Origin: UBA1206 sp045600105
Lineage (GTDB): Bacteria > Bacillota > Clostridia > Oscillospirales > CAG-382
DNA: 64,000 nucleotides
Assembly: GCA_045600105.1 (NCBI GenBank)
Contig: JAZRXG010000033.1
Span: forward strand, 1-64,000
Direction: 5' to 3'
Shown here piece after piece: positions 49,644-60,737 of the stretch. The notes beneath the pieces were generated by a model. The model worked only from the letters and a program-made list of their open reading frames with translations, did not search any database and was not told the origin of the DNA. Each line of letters begins with the position of its first letter. Position 1 is the stretch's first letter. The position numbers were made by a program, and so were the translations under genes.

Positions 49644-52106
49644 TCAGATGATCGGCGGATTTATGTCAATGTCCGCTTTGACCGTCTTGGGGATACGCTT
49701 CGTCACTTCCTCGTACACTTCGGCGAGGAACGCGCGTGACGGCGCTTTGTCCTGATATTTGATGATTATGCGCTGACGGTATTTGTTGCGGAGCCTGAAC
49801 ACTTCTTCTTTGTACGGGCCGAGCTTTATTATCGGGACAGCGGAATATTTCCGCGTATGTATGTCCGCTATGAGTCCGCTCATCGCGGTCGACACCGAGA
49901 CCGTTTCGCTTTCGCTTTCAGCCGAGAACGTGAACACGGCGATATCGCAGAACGGCGGGAACAGCACGGCTTTGCGGAGAGCTATCTCGCTCTTGTAGAA
50001 CCTGTCGTAATCCTGCGTCATCGCAAGATTCAGTATCTCGTTTTCGGGGTTGTAGGTCTGGAAGAACGCTTTTCCCTTTTCTTTTCCGCGTCCGGCTCTG
50101 CCGGCAAGCTGCGTGAAAAGCGAAAACGTGCGTTCGCCCGCTCTGAAATCGTTCATATAAAGCGACGAATCGGCGGAAACGACGCCGACGAGCGACACGT
50201 TCGGGAAATCGAGTCCCTTCGACACCATCTGCGTGCCGAAAAGCAGGTCGTATCTGCCCGAGGCGAACGAGCTCACTATTTCTTCGTGCGAATGCTTGGC
50301 TTCGGTGGTATCCGCGTCCATGCGGACCGCTCTGATATGCGGAAAATCGTTTTCGAGTTCGTCCTGCAGCTTCTGCGTGCCGTAGCCCGAGTAGCCGATG
50401 TGTTCGCTGCCGCATTCGGGGCATTCGTCCGGTTTGTTCAGAACGTAGCCGCAGTAGTGGCAGACGAGCTTGTTTTTGCGTATATTGTCGCCGTAAGCGT
50501 GATAGGTCAGCGACACCGAGCAGTTGGGGCAGGTGAACACGTGACCGCATTTGAGGCAGGACAGATGCGAATTGTATCCGCGTCTGTTGACGAAAAGTAT
50601 CGCCTGGCGTCCGTTTTTCACCGTTTCGTTAAGCTGCTCGGCAAGGACCGACGTGATTATCTTGCCGTCCTCGATCCTGTCGTCGCCTCTGACGTCGGTT
50701 ATCTCGCAATCGGGAAGGATGGAGCTTCCGTAGCGTTTGTCGAGCCTTATCAGCTTGTATATGCCCGACTGTGCCTTGCAGAAGCTTTCGACCGACGGGG
50801 TGGCGGACGCGAGCAGCATGAGGCATTTATTGTAGGCGCATCTGAAACGCGCCATATCGCGCGCGTGGTATCTGGGCGTGTTTTCGGATTTGTAGGTGTG
50901 TTCCTGCTCTTCGTCGAGCACCACGAGTCCAAGGTTCCGAAGCGGTGAAAACACCGCCGACCGCGTACCGATGACGACGTCGACTCCGCCGTTCTGTATC
51001 CTGCGGCAGGTATCGAGCTTTTCGCCGACCGAGAGCATCGAATGTATGACGGCGAGTCTGTCGCCGAAAGCGCCGCGGTATATCCCGACCGCCTGGGCGG
51101 TCAGTCCTATCTCGGGCACGAGCACTATCGCCGATCTCCCCATGGAGATCGCCTTGCGGCAGGCCTCGATGATGACGCGTGTCTTTCCGCTTCCCGTCAC
51201 TCCGTAAAGCAGCGCGGCTTTCGCTTCCCCGCTTTCCATAAGAGAGGCGATCTCGCCATACGCGTTCTGCTGTTCCTCGGAAAGAGGCGGATCGCGGAAT
51301 TCTTCGGTGTCGGCGCCCGACAGATAATCTCTCTCGTCGCGGCGTTCGTATCTTTCGACGATATTCGCTTTGGCGAGCGACGTCAGCACGGACTGACCCG
51401 CGCCGAACATCTCCTCGGATTCCGAAACGGAAATGATGCCGCCGTCCTTGAGGAACGACACTATCGTCCTCTGCTTTTCGCTCCGCAGGCTTTCGGGGTT
51501 TTCCGCCGCGAACGACGCTTCGTCGGTGTCGGCAAGACGGTAGACGAGCGTCTTCTTTTCGTTGACTCTTTTGCGCGATACCGTCGTGACCTTCAGCGCA
51601 CCGAGGCGCGAAAGCGACGTGATGAGCAGTTTTACGTCTTCGCCGAACTCGTTCACGAGCTCGGTCTCCTTCGTCTTTCCGCATTCGCGCAGTCTGTTGT
51701 AAAGGAATTCTCCCTTTTCGTTCAGCTCCGACGCGTCGTAAGGCAGGGCTTCGCAGTATACCTCGTTTTCGATCTCCTGACCGGCGGGCAGCACGGTACG
51801 CACCGCCGAGCCGAAGGTGCAGAAGCAGCGTTCCTTCATGAACGCGCAGAGAGCGATCGTTTCCTCGGTGAGGGGGACGGGATACTCGAAGATCTCGCTT
51901 ACGGGTTTTATCTGCGGATATTCGCATTCGTCGGCAAAGCCCACGATGACACCCGTGCGGAGCTTGTTGGAGTTGCCGTACGGCACCGAACACATCGTCC
52001 CCCGCTTTGCGTCTTTTCGCATTTCGGGCAGGAGAAAATAGGTGTATTCGCGGTCAAAGCGGTTCGCCGCGTTGAGTATGCGGACGATGGCGTAAAGTTT
52101 TTCCAT
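49644..52106 (-). CDS. priA: Primosomal replication protein N' (PriA helicase)
   Basis: 820 residues: N-terminal 3'-DNA-binding domain, then superfamily 2 helicase with Walker A YGVTGSGKTRV, DEEQEH box, and two zinc-binding groups (CLKCGHVFTCPNC, CHYCGYVLNKPDECPEC), then GTQMVSKGLDFPNVSLVG and QLAGRAGRGKEKG. It restarts stalled replication forks. Length is in the normal range. Confidence 0.97.
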   Translation of the reverse strand: MEKLYAIVRILNAANRFDREYTYFLLPEMRKDAKRGTMCSVPYGNSNKLRTGVIVGFADECEYPQIKPVSEIFEYPVPLTEETIALCAFMKERCFCTFGSAVRTVLPAGQEIENEVYCEALPYDASELNEKGEFLYNRLRECGKTKETELVNEFGEDVKLLITSLSRLGALKVTTVSRKRVNEKKTLVYRLADTDEASFAAENPESLRSEKQRTIVSFLKDGGIISVSESEEMFGAGQSVLTSLAKANIVERYERRDERDYLSGADTEEFRDPPLSEEQQNAYGEIASLMESGEAKAALLYGVTGSGKTRVIIEACRKAISMGRSAIVLVPEIGLTAQAVGIYRGAFGDRLAVIHSMLSVGEKLDTCRRIQNGGVDVVIGTRSAVFSPLRNLGLVVLDEEQEHTYKSENTPRYHARDMARFRCAYNKCLMLLASATPSVESFCKAQSGIYKLIRLDKRYGSSILPDCEITDVRGDDRIEDGKIITSVLAEQLNETVKNGRQAILFVNRRGYNSHLSCLKCGHVFTCPNCSVSLTYHAYGDNIRKNKLVCHYCGYVLNKPDECPECGSEHIGYSGYGTQKLQDELENDFPHIRAVRMDADTTEAKHSHEEIVSSFASGRYDLLFGTQMVSKGLDFPNVSLVGVVSADSSLYMNDFRAGERTFSLFTQLAGRAGRGKEKGKAFFQTYNPENEILNLAMTQDYDRFYKSEIALRKAVLFPPFCDIAVFTFSAESESETVSVSTAMSGLIADIHTRKYSAVPIIKLGPYKEEVFRLRNKYRQRIIIKYQDKAPSRAFLAEVYEEVTKRIPKTVKADIDINPPII

Positions 52107-52121
52107 CTTGAAAAAAAGTGA

Positions 52122-52415
52122 TTATTCCGAAACGAGAGTGCTTCCGTCGCCGTAATCGACGACTTCGTTGTTGATGATGATCTTGTATTTCTTATCGACG
52201 ATCTTGCCGATGGCAAGGGATACCGCCTTTTCGTTGTTGAGGTCGAATTCGGGAGCTTTGACGTCCTTGACGCGGTCTTCGTGACGCATTTCGGCTTCTT
52301 CACGCTCGAGGTTTGCCTTGTCGGTGATGCATCTCGCGCCCTTGGAGGCGGCGATGACGAGCGAATAGCGGTTGAGCTTGTCGTTGGTGAGGTTCTGGAT
52401 GGAAGGGTAAAGCAT
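52122..52415 (-). CDS. rpoZ: RNA polymerase omega subunit
   Basis: 97 residues. MLYPSIQNLTNDKLNRYSLVIAASKGARCIT is the omega signature, and EKAVSLAIGKIVDKKYKII closes the core. Omega supports assembly of beta-prime. It lies between gmk and priA, the standard Firmicute order. RBS AAGGAG precedes it. Confidence 0.93.
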   Translation of the reverse strand: MLYPSIQNLTNDKLNRYSLVIAASKGARCITDKANLEREEAEMRHEDRVKDVKAPEFDLNNEKAVSLAIGKIVDKKYKIIINNEVVDYGDGSTLVSE

Positions 52416-52490
52416 AAGTGGTTCTCCTTATATATACTGATTTTTATTTTACTTTTTTGTCTCCGCGGAAGTTCGTTAATAAACGCGGTT

Positions 52491-53084
52491 TTACAATTTG
52501 GGATATTCCCCGCGGGACGTCGAATGCTGCTCGGCGTTCACGATGTCTTTGAGGTCGCGTGCGGCCTTTTCCCATCCGCCGTTCTCGTTGACCACGGCGT
52601 AGTCGTATTCGGGGATGAGCTTTATTTCGTTTCTTGCGGTCTCGAGACGTCTGAGTATGACCTCCTCGGTCTCGGTGCCTCTGCCGCGGAGTCTGCTTTC
52701 GAGCTCTTCGAGAGACGGCGGGCAGATGAATATGAGCACGGCTTCGGGCATTTTCTTTTTGATCTGCATTGCGCCGCAGGTCTCGATTTCAAGCACGACG
52801 CTCTTTCCCTCATTCAGCTTCTGCTCGACGAATTTTCGCGGCGTGCCGTAGTAGTTGCCGGTATATTCGGCGTATTCGAGAACGTCGCCGTTATCGATGA
52901 GCGTCTTGAACTCGGCTTTCGTTATGTAGTGATAGTTCACTCCGTCGACTTCGCCGGGACGCGGTGCGCGCGTGGTCGCCGAAACGGAATAGGCGATGTT
53001 TTCGTCTTCGAGCAGTGAATTGATTATCGTTCCTTTGCCGACGCCTGACGGTCCGGAGATGACGAGAAGCAGTCCTTTTTTCAT
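52491..53084 (-). CDS. gmk: Guanylate kinase
   Basis: 197 residues. The P-loop is LLVISGPSGVGKGTII. TTRAPRPGEVDGVNYHYIT binds GMP, and EYTGNYYGTPRKFVEQ is the family segment. It phosphorylates GMP to GDP. It overlaps remA by 4 nt. Confidence 0.97.
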   Translation of the reverse strand: MKKGLLLVISGPSGVGKGTIINSLLEDENIAYSVSATTRAPRPGEVDGVNYHYITKAEFKTLIDNGDVLEYAEYTGNYYGTPRKFVEQKLNEGKSVVLEIETCGAMQIKKKMPEAVLIFICPPSLEELESRLRGRGTETEEVILRRLETARNEIKLIPEYDYAVVNENGGWEKAARDLKDIVNAEQHSTSRGEYPKL

Positions 53085-53317
53085 TTTTTGTTGATCCTTT
53101 CGGTAAGATCGGCGACTTCCTCGGCGGAAAGCACGTAGTGGTCGCTGTCGGTGACGATGACCGATCTCGTTTTTTTGCCGCAGCTCACGTCGATGACGCG
53201 GTTAGCGTTCTTCGCGTCCTGCACGAGCCTTCTTACCGGGAGCGAATCGGGGGACATTATGCAGACGACCCGCGACGTATTGACGGTGTTGCCGAATCCG
53301 ACATCTATGAAATCCAT
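53081..53317 (-). CDS. remA: RemA/DUF370 regulator
   Basis: 78 residues from the ATG at 53317, reading MDFIDVGFGNTVNTSRVV with VRRLVQDAKNANRVIDVSCGKKTRSVIVTDSDHYVLS. RemA forms DNA-wrapping rings that activate biofilm matrix and other genes in Bacillus. It sits between yicC and gmk as usual. A longer frame to 53587 only reads back into yicC. Confidence 0.93.
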   Translation of the reverse strand: MDFIDVGFGNTVNTSRVVCIMSPDSLPVRRLVQDAKNANRVIDVSCGKKTRSVIVTDSDHYVLSAEEVADLTERINKK

Positions 53318-53334
53318 TTGTTTTTCCTTCTTCG

Positions 53335-54213
53335 TTATTCGATATTCTGTATCTGTTCGCGTATCTTTTCGATCTCGCTCTTTGCCTCGATGACTATGCG
53401 CGACATTTCGGTGTCGTTGCACTTCGAGCCGGTGGTGTTGACTTCCCTGTTGATCTCCTGAATGAGGAAATCCATCTTTTTGCCGATCGCGTTGTCGCTT
53501 TCGAGCATATCGCGGAACTGCTTTATGTGGCTGTGGAGCCTTACCATTTCCTCGGTGACGTCGCATTTGTCGGCATAAGCCGCGCACTCGGTGAGGAGCC
53601 TTGACTCGTCAACGGGAACTCCCGCGAGAAGCGTCTTTATGCGTTCGACCATTTTGTCGTTGGCGGCTTTGACGGAGGCAGGCGACAGAACGACGAGCTT
53701 GTCGCGCATTTCTTCAATGGCGTCGAGCCTCGCGATGACATCGGCTTTGAGGCGTTCGCCCTCGACTCCGCGCATTTCGAGATAGGCTTCGAACGCTTTG
53801 GTCGCCACCTGTTCCACGCTTTTCCAGAGCTCTTCCATATCGTCGTCGGGCTTGCGTGAGATGAATACCTCGGGTTTGCCCGCGAGAAGACGGAGATTTA
53901 TCTCGCCGTCCACGCCGTAGTCGTTCTTTATTGTATTGAGCGCTCCGATATATCCCTCGAGATATTCGCGGTTGAGCGACAGTTCGATCCTGTCGCCCTC
54001 GGTGTTGTCGATGCCGACGTAGATGTCGACCTTTCCGCGAGAAATATACGCCGAGGCGAGGCGTTTTACCTTGTCCTCGAGCGCGCCGTAGAGTCTGTTC
54101 ATTTTTACCGTCGTTTCGAGATATCTGCTGTTTACGGATCTTATCTCAACGGTTATGTCACGGCTGCCGATGCTTTCGCGGCATCTGCCGTAGCCTGTCA
54201 TGCTTCTTATCAT
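53335..54213 (-). CDS. yicC: YicC/YloC-family endoribonuclease
   Basis: 292 residues. MIRSMTGYGRCRESIGSRDITVEIRSVNSRYLE at the start and IGKKMDFLIQEINREVNTTGSKCND near the C-terminus are the family hallmarks. Characterised YicC/YloC proteins are endoribonucleases. It lies before remA-gmk-rpoZ in conserved order. Start overlaps the upstream membrane protein gene by 4 nt. Confidence 0.95.
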   Translation of the reverse strand: MIRSMTGYGRCRESIGSRDITVEIRSVNSRYLETTVKMNRLYGALEDKVKRLASAYISRGKVDIYVGIDNTEGDRIELSLNREYLEGYIGALNTIKNDYGVDGEINLRLLAGKPEVFISRKPDDDMEELWKSVEQVATKAFEAYLEMRGVEGERLKADVIARLDAIEEMRDKLVVLSPASVKAANDKMVERIKTLLAGVPVDESRLLTECAAYADKCDVTEEMVRLHSHIKQFRDMLESDNAIGKKMDFLIQEINREVNTTGSKCNDTEMSRIVIEAKSEIEKIREQIQNIE

Positions 54214-54731
54214 TTTCCGCTCCTTCTGCGTCTGAACATCTGATAGTATTTTCCGATCACGAGAGTCAGCGCTATGTCATAGACGACGAATATGAAGTTG
54301 CCGAGGATGTATATCCATATTTCAAATCCGAGCGCGTCGTCGGTCGCCACGGTGAAATATTTGCCGAGCCATATCATGAGCGTGAGCAGCACGTTGGACG
54401 ATATTATCTTCAGAAGCCACATCAGCCACTTCGTTTTCACGGTCTCGCAAAGTTCTTTGATTATCGGGTAAAGTCCGCCGTAGCAAAGGAACGCCACGGC
54501 GACGAATTTGTCGGGCAGCAGCGCGAACGCCAGAGCGCCCGAAACGAGGTAAACGCCCCACGCCGACGGTCTGTCGAGCTCGATGCGGGCGATTATCACG
54601 CAGAATCCCGCGAGATACGCCGCCGACATATCCAGCACCGTTATGACGCTTCCGATCGACATGAGCAGTATCGCCACCGCCGAGAGCACGCCCGAGAGCG
54701 CCACGCGTCTGGTTTTGGTTTTCATTTTCAT
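54210..54731 (-). CDS. Membrane protein of unknown function
   Basis: 173 residues with five or six hydrophobic segments (about 10-30, 33-52, 57-75, 78-95, 105-125, 140-162). The N-terminal TRRVALSGVLSAVAILLMSIGSV resembles the start of ECF-transporter substrate-binding components, but no family-specific motif is visible. It overlaps yicC by 4 nt, implying coupled translation, and follows the DnaJ-like gene after 1 nt. Confidence 0.75.
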   Translation of the reverse strand: MKMKTKTRRVALSGVLSAVAILLMSIGSVITVLDMSAAYLAGFCVIIARIELDRPSAWGVYLVSGALAFALLPDKFVAVAFLCYGGLYPIIKELCETVKTKWLMWLLKIISSNVLLTLMIWLGKYFTVATDDALGFEIWIYILGNFIFVVYDIALTLVIGKYYQMFRRRRSGK

Positions 54732-54732
54732 C

Positions 54733-55329
54733 TTAACAGCATCCTCCGCGTCCGCCGCAGCACATCTGAGCGCACATGAGTCCCAGGCATATATCGCAGC
54801 CCGAGCAGCCCGTGGTGGTCTGCGGTACGTTGTAGGGGATATCCGACGAGCGCGTCGAAAGACGGTTCAGCGCGTCGCGGTATTCGTAGTTGTCCGGGGC
54901 AAGCTCGCACGCTTTTTCGAGCTTTCCGCGCGCTTCCATAAGCCAGCCCTTGTGGGCGTAGATGATGCCGGTGAGATAGAGCCATTCGGGGTCGTTCGGG
55001 GCAGTCGAACGGGAAAGCAGTATTTCCGCCTCCGAATATCTCCCCTGATTGATAAGTATGCGTACGCGGGTATAAACGTCGCTTTCGCGGTATGCGCCGG
55101 TGTTGTAATTTCCCGACGAAGACGAGCCGGCGCCTCCCGAGGCGCGGTCCTTCTGTATCCGGTCGTACGCCTCGTTTATCTCCTTCATCTTCTCGTTCGC
55201 CATATCGGCAAACGGAGTGTTGACGTAGTTGTCGGGGTGGTATTTTTTTGCAAGAGCACGGTAAGCCTTTTTTATTTCTTCGTCCGTGGCGGACGGGCTC
55301 ACGCCGAGTACCTTGTAGGGATCTGTCAT
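54733..55329 (-). CDS. J-domain protein with Cys-rich C-terminus
   Basis: 198 residues. A full J domain occupies residues 1-70 with the HPD motif in LAKKYHPDNYVNTPF, so it should stimulate DnaK. A Gly/Ser linker leads to a TPR-like helical region (about 108-165). The last 25 residues carry eight Cys (GCSGCDICLGLMCAQMCC and GGCC), a likely metal-binding tail. It overlaps the DUF5685 gene by 4 nt, so the two proteins probably act together. Confidence 0.88.
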   Translation of the reverse strand: MTDPYKVLGVSPSATDEEIKKAYRALAKKYHPDNYVNTPFADMANEKMKEINEAYDRIQKDRASGGAGSSSSGNYNTGAYRESDVYTRVRILINQGRYSEAEILLSRSTAPNDPEWLYLTGIIYAHKGWLMEARGKLEKACELAPDNYEYRDALNRLSTRSSDIPYNVPQTTTGCSGCDICLGLMCAQMCCGGRGGCC

Positions 55330-56222
55330 TTGTCGGTTCCTTTCAGTTTGCCGAGGGACTTTGCGTAGGCGTTCCCCGAGCCAAGCTGTGAAATGTTGTA
55401 TATGAGTCTGTCGAACGGTGTCTTTTCGTTCGTCGAATACGCGGCGCAGAACGCCGTTATGCTGTCGTTCAGGGTCGTGCGTATCGCTTCGGCGTTTTCG
55501 ATCACCTTTTCCGCCGAGCCGAAACGGTTGACGAGCACGTTGTATTCGTTCTTCTTTTCGTCTTTTACGCTGTCTTCGAACGCGTCGATGAGGTAAACGT
55601 ATCTTCCGATATGATAGCCGCAGTCGTAAAGGACGCGCCTTTTCTCTCCGGTCGTGCCGTACGACACGACTTCGCCGAACAGCGACGCGAAAGCGTCGGC
55701 GGCTTCGTCGGGTATCGCGCAGCCGTTCTTTTCCTTTTCCGTGAGCACGGCGAGCCCTTCGGCGACGGTGGAGTCAAGCCCCGGGCACATCTTTGACGCC
55801 TTTTTGCGCATCGGCGACACGAACGGTATGACGAACCTTTTGAAGAATTTCTTTATTCCCCTTGAGTCGTTGACGTCGTCGAGCGCCTTGTAATACATGA
55901 GCAGTCCGAAAGCCGCGCAGGTGTAGTCGAGCGACGGGCTGACGCAGACCATGCACTTTTTCTTCAGTCCGTAGGGGCAGCGCTTGTTCACCGCCTCGGG
56001 CTTTTCGCCCGTGACCGCCATGCGGATGACGCAAAGAAAGACGAAATCGTGGTTGAGGAAGAACCGCGTGAGGCGCGATATTTTTTTGCCGCCCTCACGG
56101 CAGATGCCGCAGTAGACCGCTTTGTAAAACTCGTATTCTTTAACGAGCAGCTCGCTTTGCTCGGGTCTGATGTAGCCGAACAACCTCGTCACCACCTTCC
56201 GCAGTCCGTATAGTCGTTCCAT
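55326..56222 (-). CDS. DUF5685-family protein
   Basis: 298 residues, mostly helical. N-terminal FGYIRPEQSELLVKEYEFYKAVYCGICREGGKKISRLTRFFLNHDFVFLC contains a CxxC pair, and CPYGLKKKCMVCVSPSLDYTCAA adds more Cys. Conserved acidic-helix segments DDVND and DAFEDSVKDEKKNEYN recall diphosphate-binding helices of prenyl-synthase-like folds. The family has no assigned function. It pairs with a J-domain protein by overlapping stop and start codons. Confidence 0.8.
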   Translation of the reverse strand: MERLYGLRKVVTRLFGYIRPEQSELLVKEYEFYKAVYCGICREGGKKISRLTRFFLNHDFVFLCVIRMAVTGEKPEAVNKRCPYGLKKKCMVCVSPSLDYTCAAFGLLMYYKALDDVNDSRGIKKFFKRFVIPFVSPMRKKASKMCPGLDSTVAEGLAVLTEKEKNGCAIPDEAADAFASLFGEVVSYGTTGEKRRVLYDCGYHIGRYVYLIDAFEDSVKDEKKNEYNVLVNRFGSAEKVIENAEAIRTTLNDSITAFCAAYSTNEKTPFDRLIYNISQLGSGNAYAKSLGKLKGTDK

Positions 56223-56244
56223 AATACGCTTATTTTATCATCAT

Positions 56245-56273
56245 ATAATAACACGATATTGTTAAAAAATCAA
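56245..56273 (-). promoter_or_regulatory. Promoter of the minus-strand DUF5685 operon
   Basis: On the minus strand TTGATT (56273-56268) and TATTAT (56250-56245) with a 17-bp spacer, 23 bp before the start codon. It may drive much of the run down to rpoZ and beyond. Confidence 0.6.
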
Positions 56274-56365
56274 TAATAAAAGGAAAATTAACTGACGGGT
56301 ATGATGATTTTTTTCATTATAATAAAAATCATATATATAACGGCACAAAAAAATTTGAAAAATCG

Positions 56366-56394
56366 TTGCAATTTTCTTTTTTGTGTTGTATAAT
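56366..56394 (+). promoter_or_regulatory. Promoter of gpmI
   Basis: TTGCAA (56366-56371) and TATAAT (56389-56394) with a 17-bp spacer, 45 bp before the ATG. An AAGGAGA ribosome binding site is present. The rest of the AT-rich divergent gap 56274-56365 shows nothing else. Confidence 0.75.
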
Positions 56395-56438
56395 CAAAAA
56401 TTGTATAAATATGTTAAGCCACCAAGGAGAAAAACAAA

Positions 56439-58045
<1,607 letters not shown>

Positions 58046-58049
<4 letters not shown>

Positions 58050-58774
58050 TTTTTGATATAGGTTTTCCCGACATACTGTATTATCTGCTCGCCGTGATCA
58101 TAGCACTCACGTGCCACGAATTCGGCCACGCGTACGCCGCTTACAAATGCGGCGACAACACCGCGCGTGCTTTCGGCAGACTTACACTCGACCCGCTGAA
58201 GCATATCGACCTCTTCGGCTTTTTAGCCATGCTTTTCGCGGGATTCGGCTGGGCAAAACCCGTTCCCATAAATATCAGGAATATGCGCAAGCCGAGACGC
58301 GACACCGCTCTCGTCTCACTTGCCGGTCCCGGTATGAACTTCCTGCTCGCGTTCATAGGCACCTTCTTCTTTATGCTTATGCGCACGCTGGTGCTGAATA
58401 TTTACTGCAAAGAAATAGGCGGAAACTATTATTATATCCACGAAGCCGTTCCTCTTGGCTGCAAGCTGCTTGAAAACGCCGAAATGTTCTTCTGGTACTT
58501 CGTCGTTCTCAACGTCGGTCTCGGGGTCTTCAACCTCATTCCGATACCGCCGCTCGACGGCTCGAAGGTAGTCGCGTCCGTGCTTCCGCGAAGGATCGGG
58601 TTCAAGTATATGATGCTTGAACGCTACGCGGGCATATTCATCCTCGTGCTCTTCATCTTTTCGAGAGTGTCCGCCTTTGATTTCCTGTTCACTCCTCTCG
58701 AATGGATCAGAAACGCCATAATCGACGGATTCGAATGGATATTCGGGCTGCTGCCGTTCATAAAGGCGGTGTAA
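58046..58774 (+). CDS. Site-2 protease family (M50) membrane metallopeptidase
   Basis: 242 residues with about five membrane helices. Zinc motif ALTCHEFGHAYAAYKCGD near residue 20 and the third ligand in FNLIPIPPLDGSKV near 165 define the M50 (RseP/SpoIVFB-like) active site. DNTARAFGRLTLDPLKHID is typical of the YwhC-like branch found next to scpA in Firmicutes. No PDZ domain. Substrate unknown. Confidence 0.93.
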
Positions 58775-58778
58775 AAGC

Positions 58779-59501
58779 ATGGCTGCCCTGAATCTGAAGC
58801 TTGAGCAGTACGAGGGCCCTCTCGACCTGCTGATGTCGCTTATCCAAAAACACAAAATAGATATTTTCGACATTCCCATCGCGACACTCACCGACCAGTA
58901 TCTCGAATACATCCGTTCGATGGAAGAATACAACATGGAGGTCTCGGCGGATTTCATATACATGGCAAGCGAGCTCACGTATATCAAATCGCGCATGCTT
59001 CTCCCCGTCGCGCCGACCGAGGAGGACCCGCGAAAGCCTCTCGTCGATTCCCTGCTCGAGTACGCGCGCGCCAAGGAAGCCGCCGAGTTTCTGAAAACGC
59101 AGAGCGAACAGTTTTACGACAGATTCGTCAAGGAACCGGACGAGCTCGACGGGCCTCCCGTTTACGAACGACTGCATTCGGTCGACCTGCTCGTCAAAGC
59201 CTTTGAGGACATGAGCAAACGTGCCCCCAATATGGCGGAAGCAAAGGTCGAGCTTTTTGAAAAACTCAAGCACGAAAAATTCTATACGGTAGAAGAAAAA
59301 GTAGTATATACCATCAGATTCCTGTTTGACGAAAAGCCGCACACCTTCGATTCACTTTTCGGCGTATGCCGCAGCGTGGGCGAAACGGTGGCGACCTTCC
59401 TCGCGCTGCTTTCTCTCGTAAGGAACGGGAGGATAAACGTGGAAAGGAACGAAAGCGGAGACGTCGAACTGACACTTATCAAAAACAAGGAGGAGGAATA
59501 A
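58779..59501 (+). CDS. scpA: Segregation and condensation protein A
   Basis: 240 residues. LNLKLEQYEGPLDLLMSLIQKHKIDIFDIPIATLTDQYLEYI is the N-terminal SMC-neck-binding domain, and a C-terminal winged helix (about 165-235) binds the SMC cap. It is the kleisin of the SMC complex. It starts 4 nt after the M50 gene and shares one base with scpB. Confidence 0.96.
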   Translation: MAALNLKLEQYEGPLDLLMSLIQKHKIDIFDIPIATLTDQYLEYIRSMEEYNMEVSADFIYMASELTYIKSRMLLPVAPTEEDPRKPLVDSLLEYARAKEAAEFLKTQSEQFYDRFVKEPDELDGPPVYERLHSVDLLVKAFEDMSKRAPNMAEAKVELFEKLKHEKFYTVEEKVVYTIRFLFDEKPHTFDSLFGVCRSVGETVATFLALLSLVRNGRINVERNESGDVELTLIKNKEEE

Positions 59502-60124
59502 TGGCATCTTTTCCCATTGACGCCGCGCTCGAAGCCGTACTTTTCGCGTCCGGTTCCCCCGTCACTCTCGAAAAACTGTCCGAAATATTCAACCTCCCGA
59601 TGAGCGATATCGCAGACTCCGCCGAACGCGTGGCGAACGAGCTTGCCGAAACTCAAAGAGGCATCTCGCTTATCTGCGTGGACGGAGCGTATCAGCTCTG
59701 CACCAAATCCTGCTATGCCGAATACGTCAAAAAAGCGCTCGAGCTCCGCAAGACGCCGCCGCTCACGCGCGCGTCGCTCGAGGTGCTCGCCATAGTTTCC
59801 TACAACCAGCCCGTCACCAAATCGTTCATCGAGGCGGTGCGCGGAGTCGATTCCGACGGCATCGTCAATTCGCTCTGCGACAAGGGGCTCATCCGCGAAT
59901 GCGGTCATCTCGACGCGCCCGGAAGACCTTCGCTTTTCTGCACGACAGACGCTTTCCTGCGCTGCTTCGGGCTCGAATCGCTCGATCAGCTTCCGAGGAT
60001 AGACGTCGAACAGATGCCGTCTCAGGTGCTGCTCGATGAGCAGATCACTTCCGACGAAGGCACCGAAAACGCCGAAACCGTTCAAGAAGCCGAAAAAATC
60101 GTTCCGGAAGGCGCAGCCGAATGA
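59501..60124 (+). CDS. scpB: Segregation and condensation protein B
   Basis: 207 residues from the ATG at 59501 with AGGAGGA upstream. Two winged-helix domains are visible: IDAALEAVLFASGSPVTLEKL at the start, and LELRKTPPLTRASLEVLAIVSYNQPVTKSFIEAVRGVDSDGIVNSL with the LIRECGHLDAPGRPSLF wing. It dimerises and binds ScpA. An acidic Glu-rich tail closes the protein. It overlaps the DUF2953 gene by 4 nt. Confidence 0.96.
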   Translation: MASFPIDAALEAVLFASGSPVTLEKLSEIFNLPMSDIADSAERVANELAETQRGISLICVDGAYQLCTKSCYAEYVKKALELRKTPPLTRASLEVLAIVSYNQPVTKSFIEAVRGVDSDGIVNSLCDKGLIRECGHLDAPGRPSLFCTTDAFLRCFGLESLDQLPRIDVEQMPSQVLLDEQITSDEGTENAETVQEAEKIVPEGAAE

Positions 60125-60735
60125 TCGCGCTTTACATCGTCGGCGGACTTCTCCTTCTTATCGCGCTGCTGCTTCTTCTGAAGCTGACCTTCCGTTTCTC
60201 GTGGTGCGCGGGGCTTCTCCTTGAAGTGAAGATAGGCTTTTACACCGTCAGAAAAGAGTTCGCTCCACACATTCCCGAGGCAAACGACGAAGACGTGACG
60301 GAAGACGAAAAAGAAGAAAAGCCCAAAAAGAAGGAAGACAAGGAAAAAAGCGGAGTGCCGTTCAGAAAACTCGTTCCGATGATACGCGAAACGGTCTCGG
60401 AGATCGCGAAAAAGCTCAAAAAACATCTGAAGATCGAAAAATACATTCTTAAAATAAACGTGGCGACGGACGACCCGGCAAAGACCGGCATCCTCTACGG
60501 CGCGGTTGCCGCGTCGGCGGCGTCGCTCGCGGTATATATCGACTCGCTGAAACACGTGTCAAAGAAAAAAGGACGTGTCCTCACCGAGGTGACCCCCGAT
60601 TTCATCAGCGAAAAGCCCGATATTTTCGTTGACATTGCCCTTTCCGTAAGGGTATGGCAGGCACTTTCGCTGCTTTGGTCGCTTCTCGGCGGATATAAAA
60701 AATATAAATTATTAAAATCAGGGAAAGGAGAATGA
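60121..60735 (+). CDS. DUF2953 membrane-anchored protein
   Basis: 204 residues. One N-terminal membrane helix (about 2-25), then the DUF2953 start (LKLTFRFSWCAGLLLEVKIGFYTVRK), a Lys/Glu-rich low-complexity stretch (about 58-78) and a C-terminal membrane-proximal domain with GAVAASAASLAVYIDSL and PDIFVDIALSVRVWQALSLL. In Clostridia this gene regularly precedes gerW, as here, suggesting a sporulation link. Function unknown. Confidence 0.85.
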   Translation: MIALYIVGGLLLLIALLLLLKLTFRFSWCAGLLLEVKIGFYTVRKEFAPHIPEANDEDVTEDEKEEKPKKKEDKEKSGVPFRKLVPMIRETVSEIAKKLKKHLKIEKYILKINVATDDPAKTGILYGAVAASAASLAVYIDSLKHVSKKKGRVLTEVTPDFISEKPDIFVDIALSVRVWQALSLLWSLLGGYKKYKLLKSGKGE

Positions 60736-60737
60736 TC

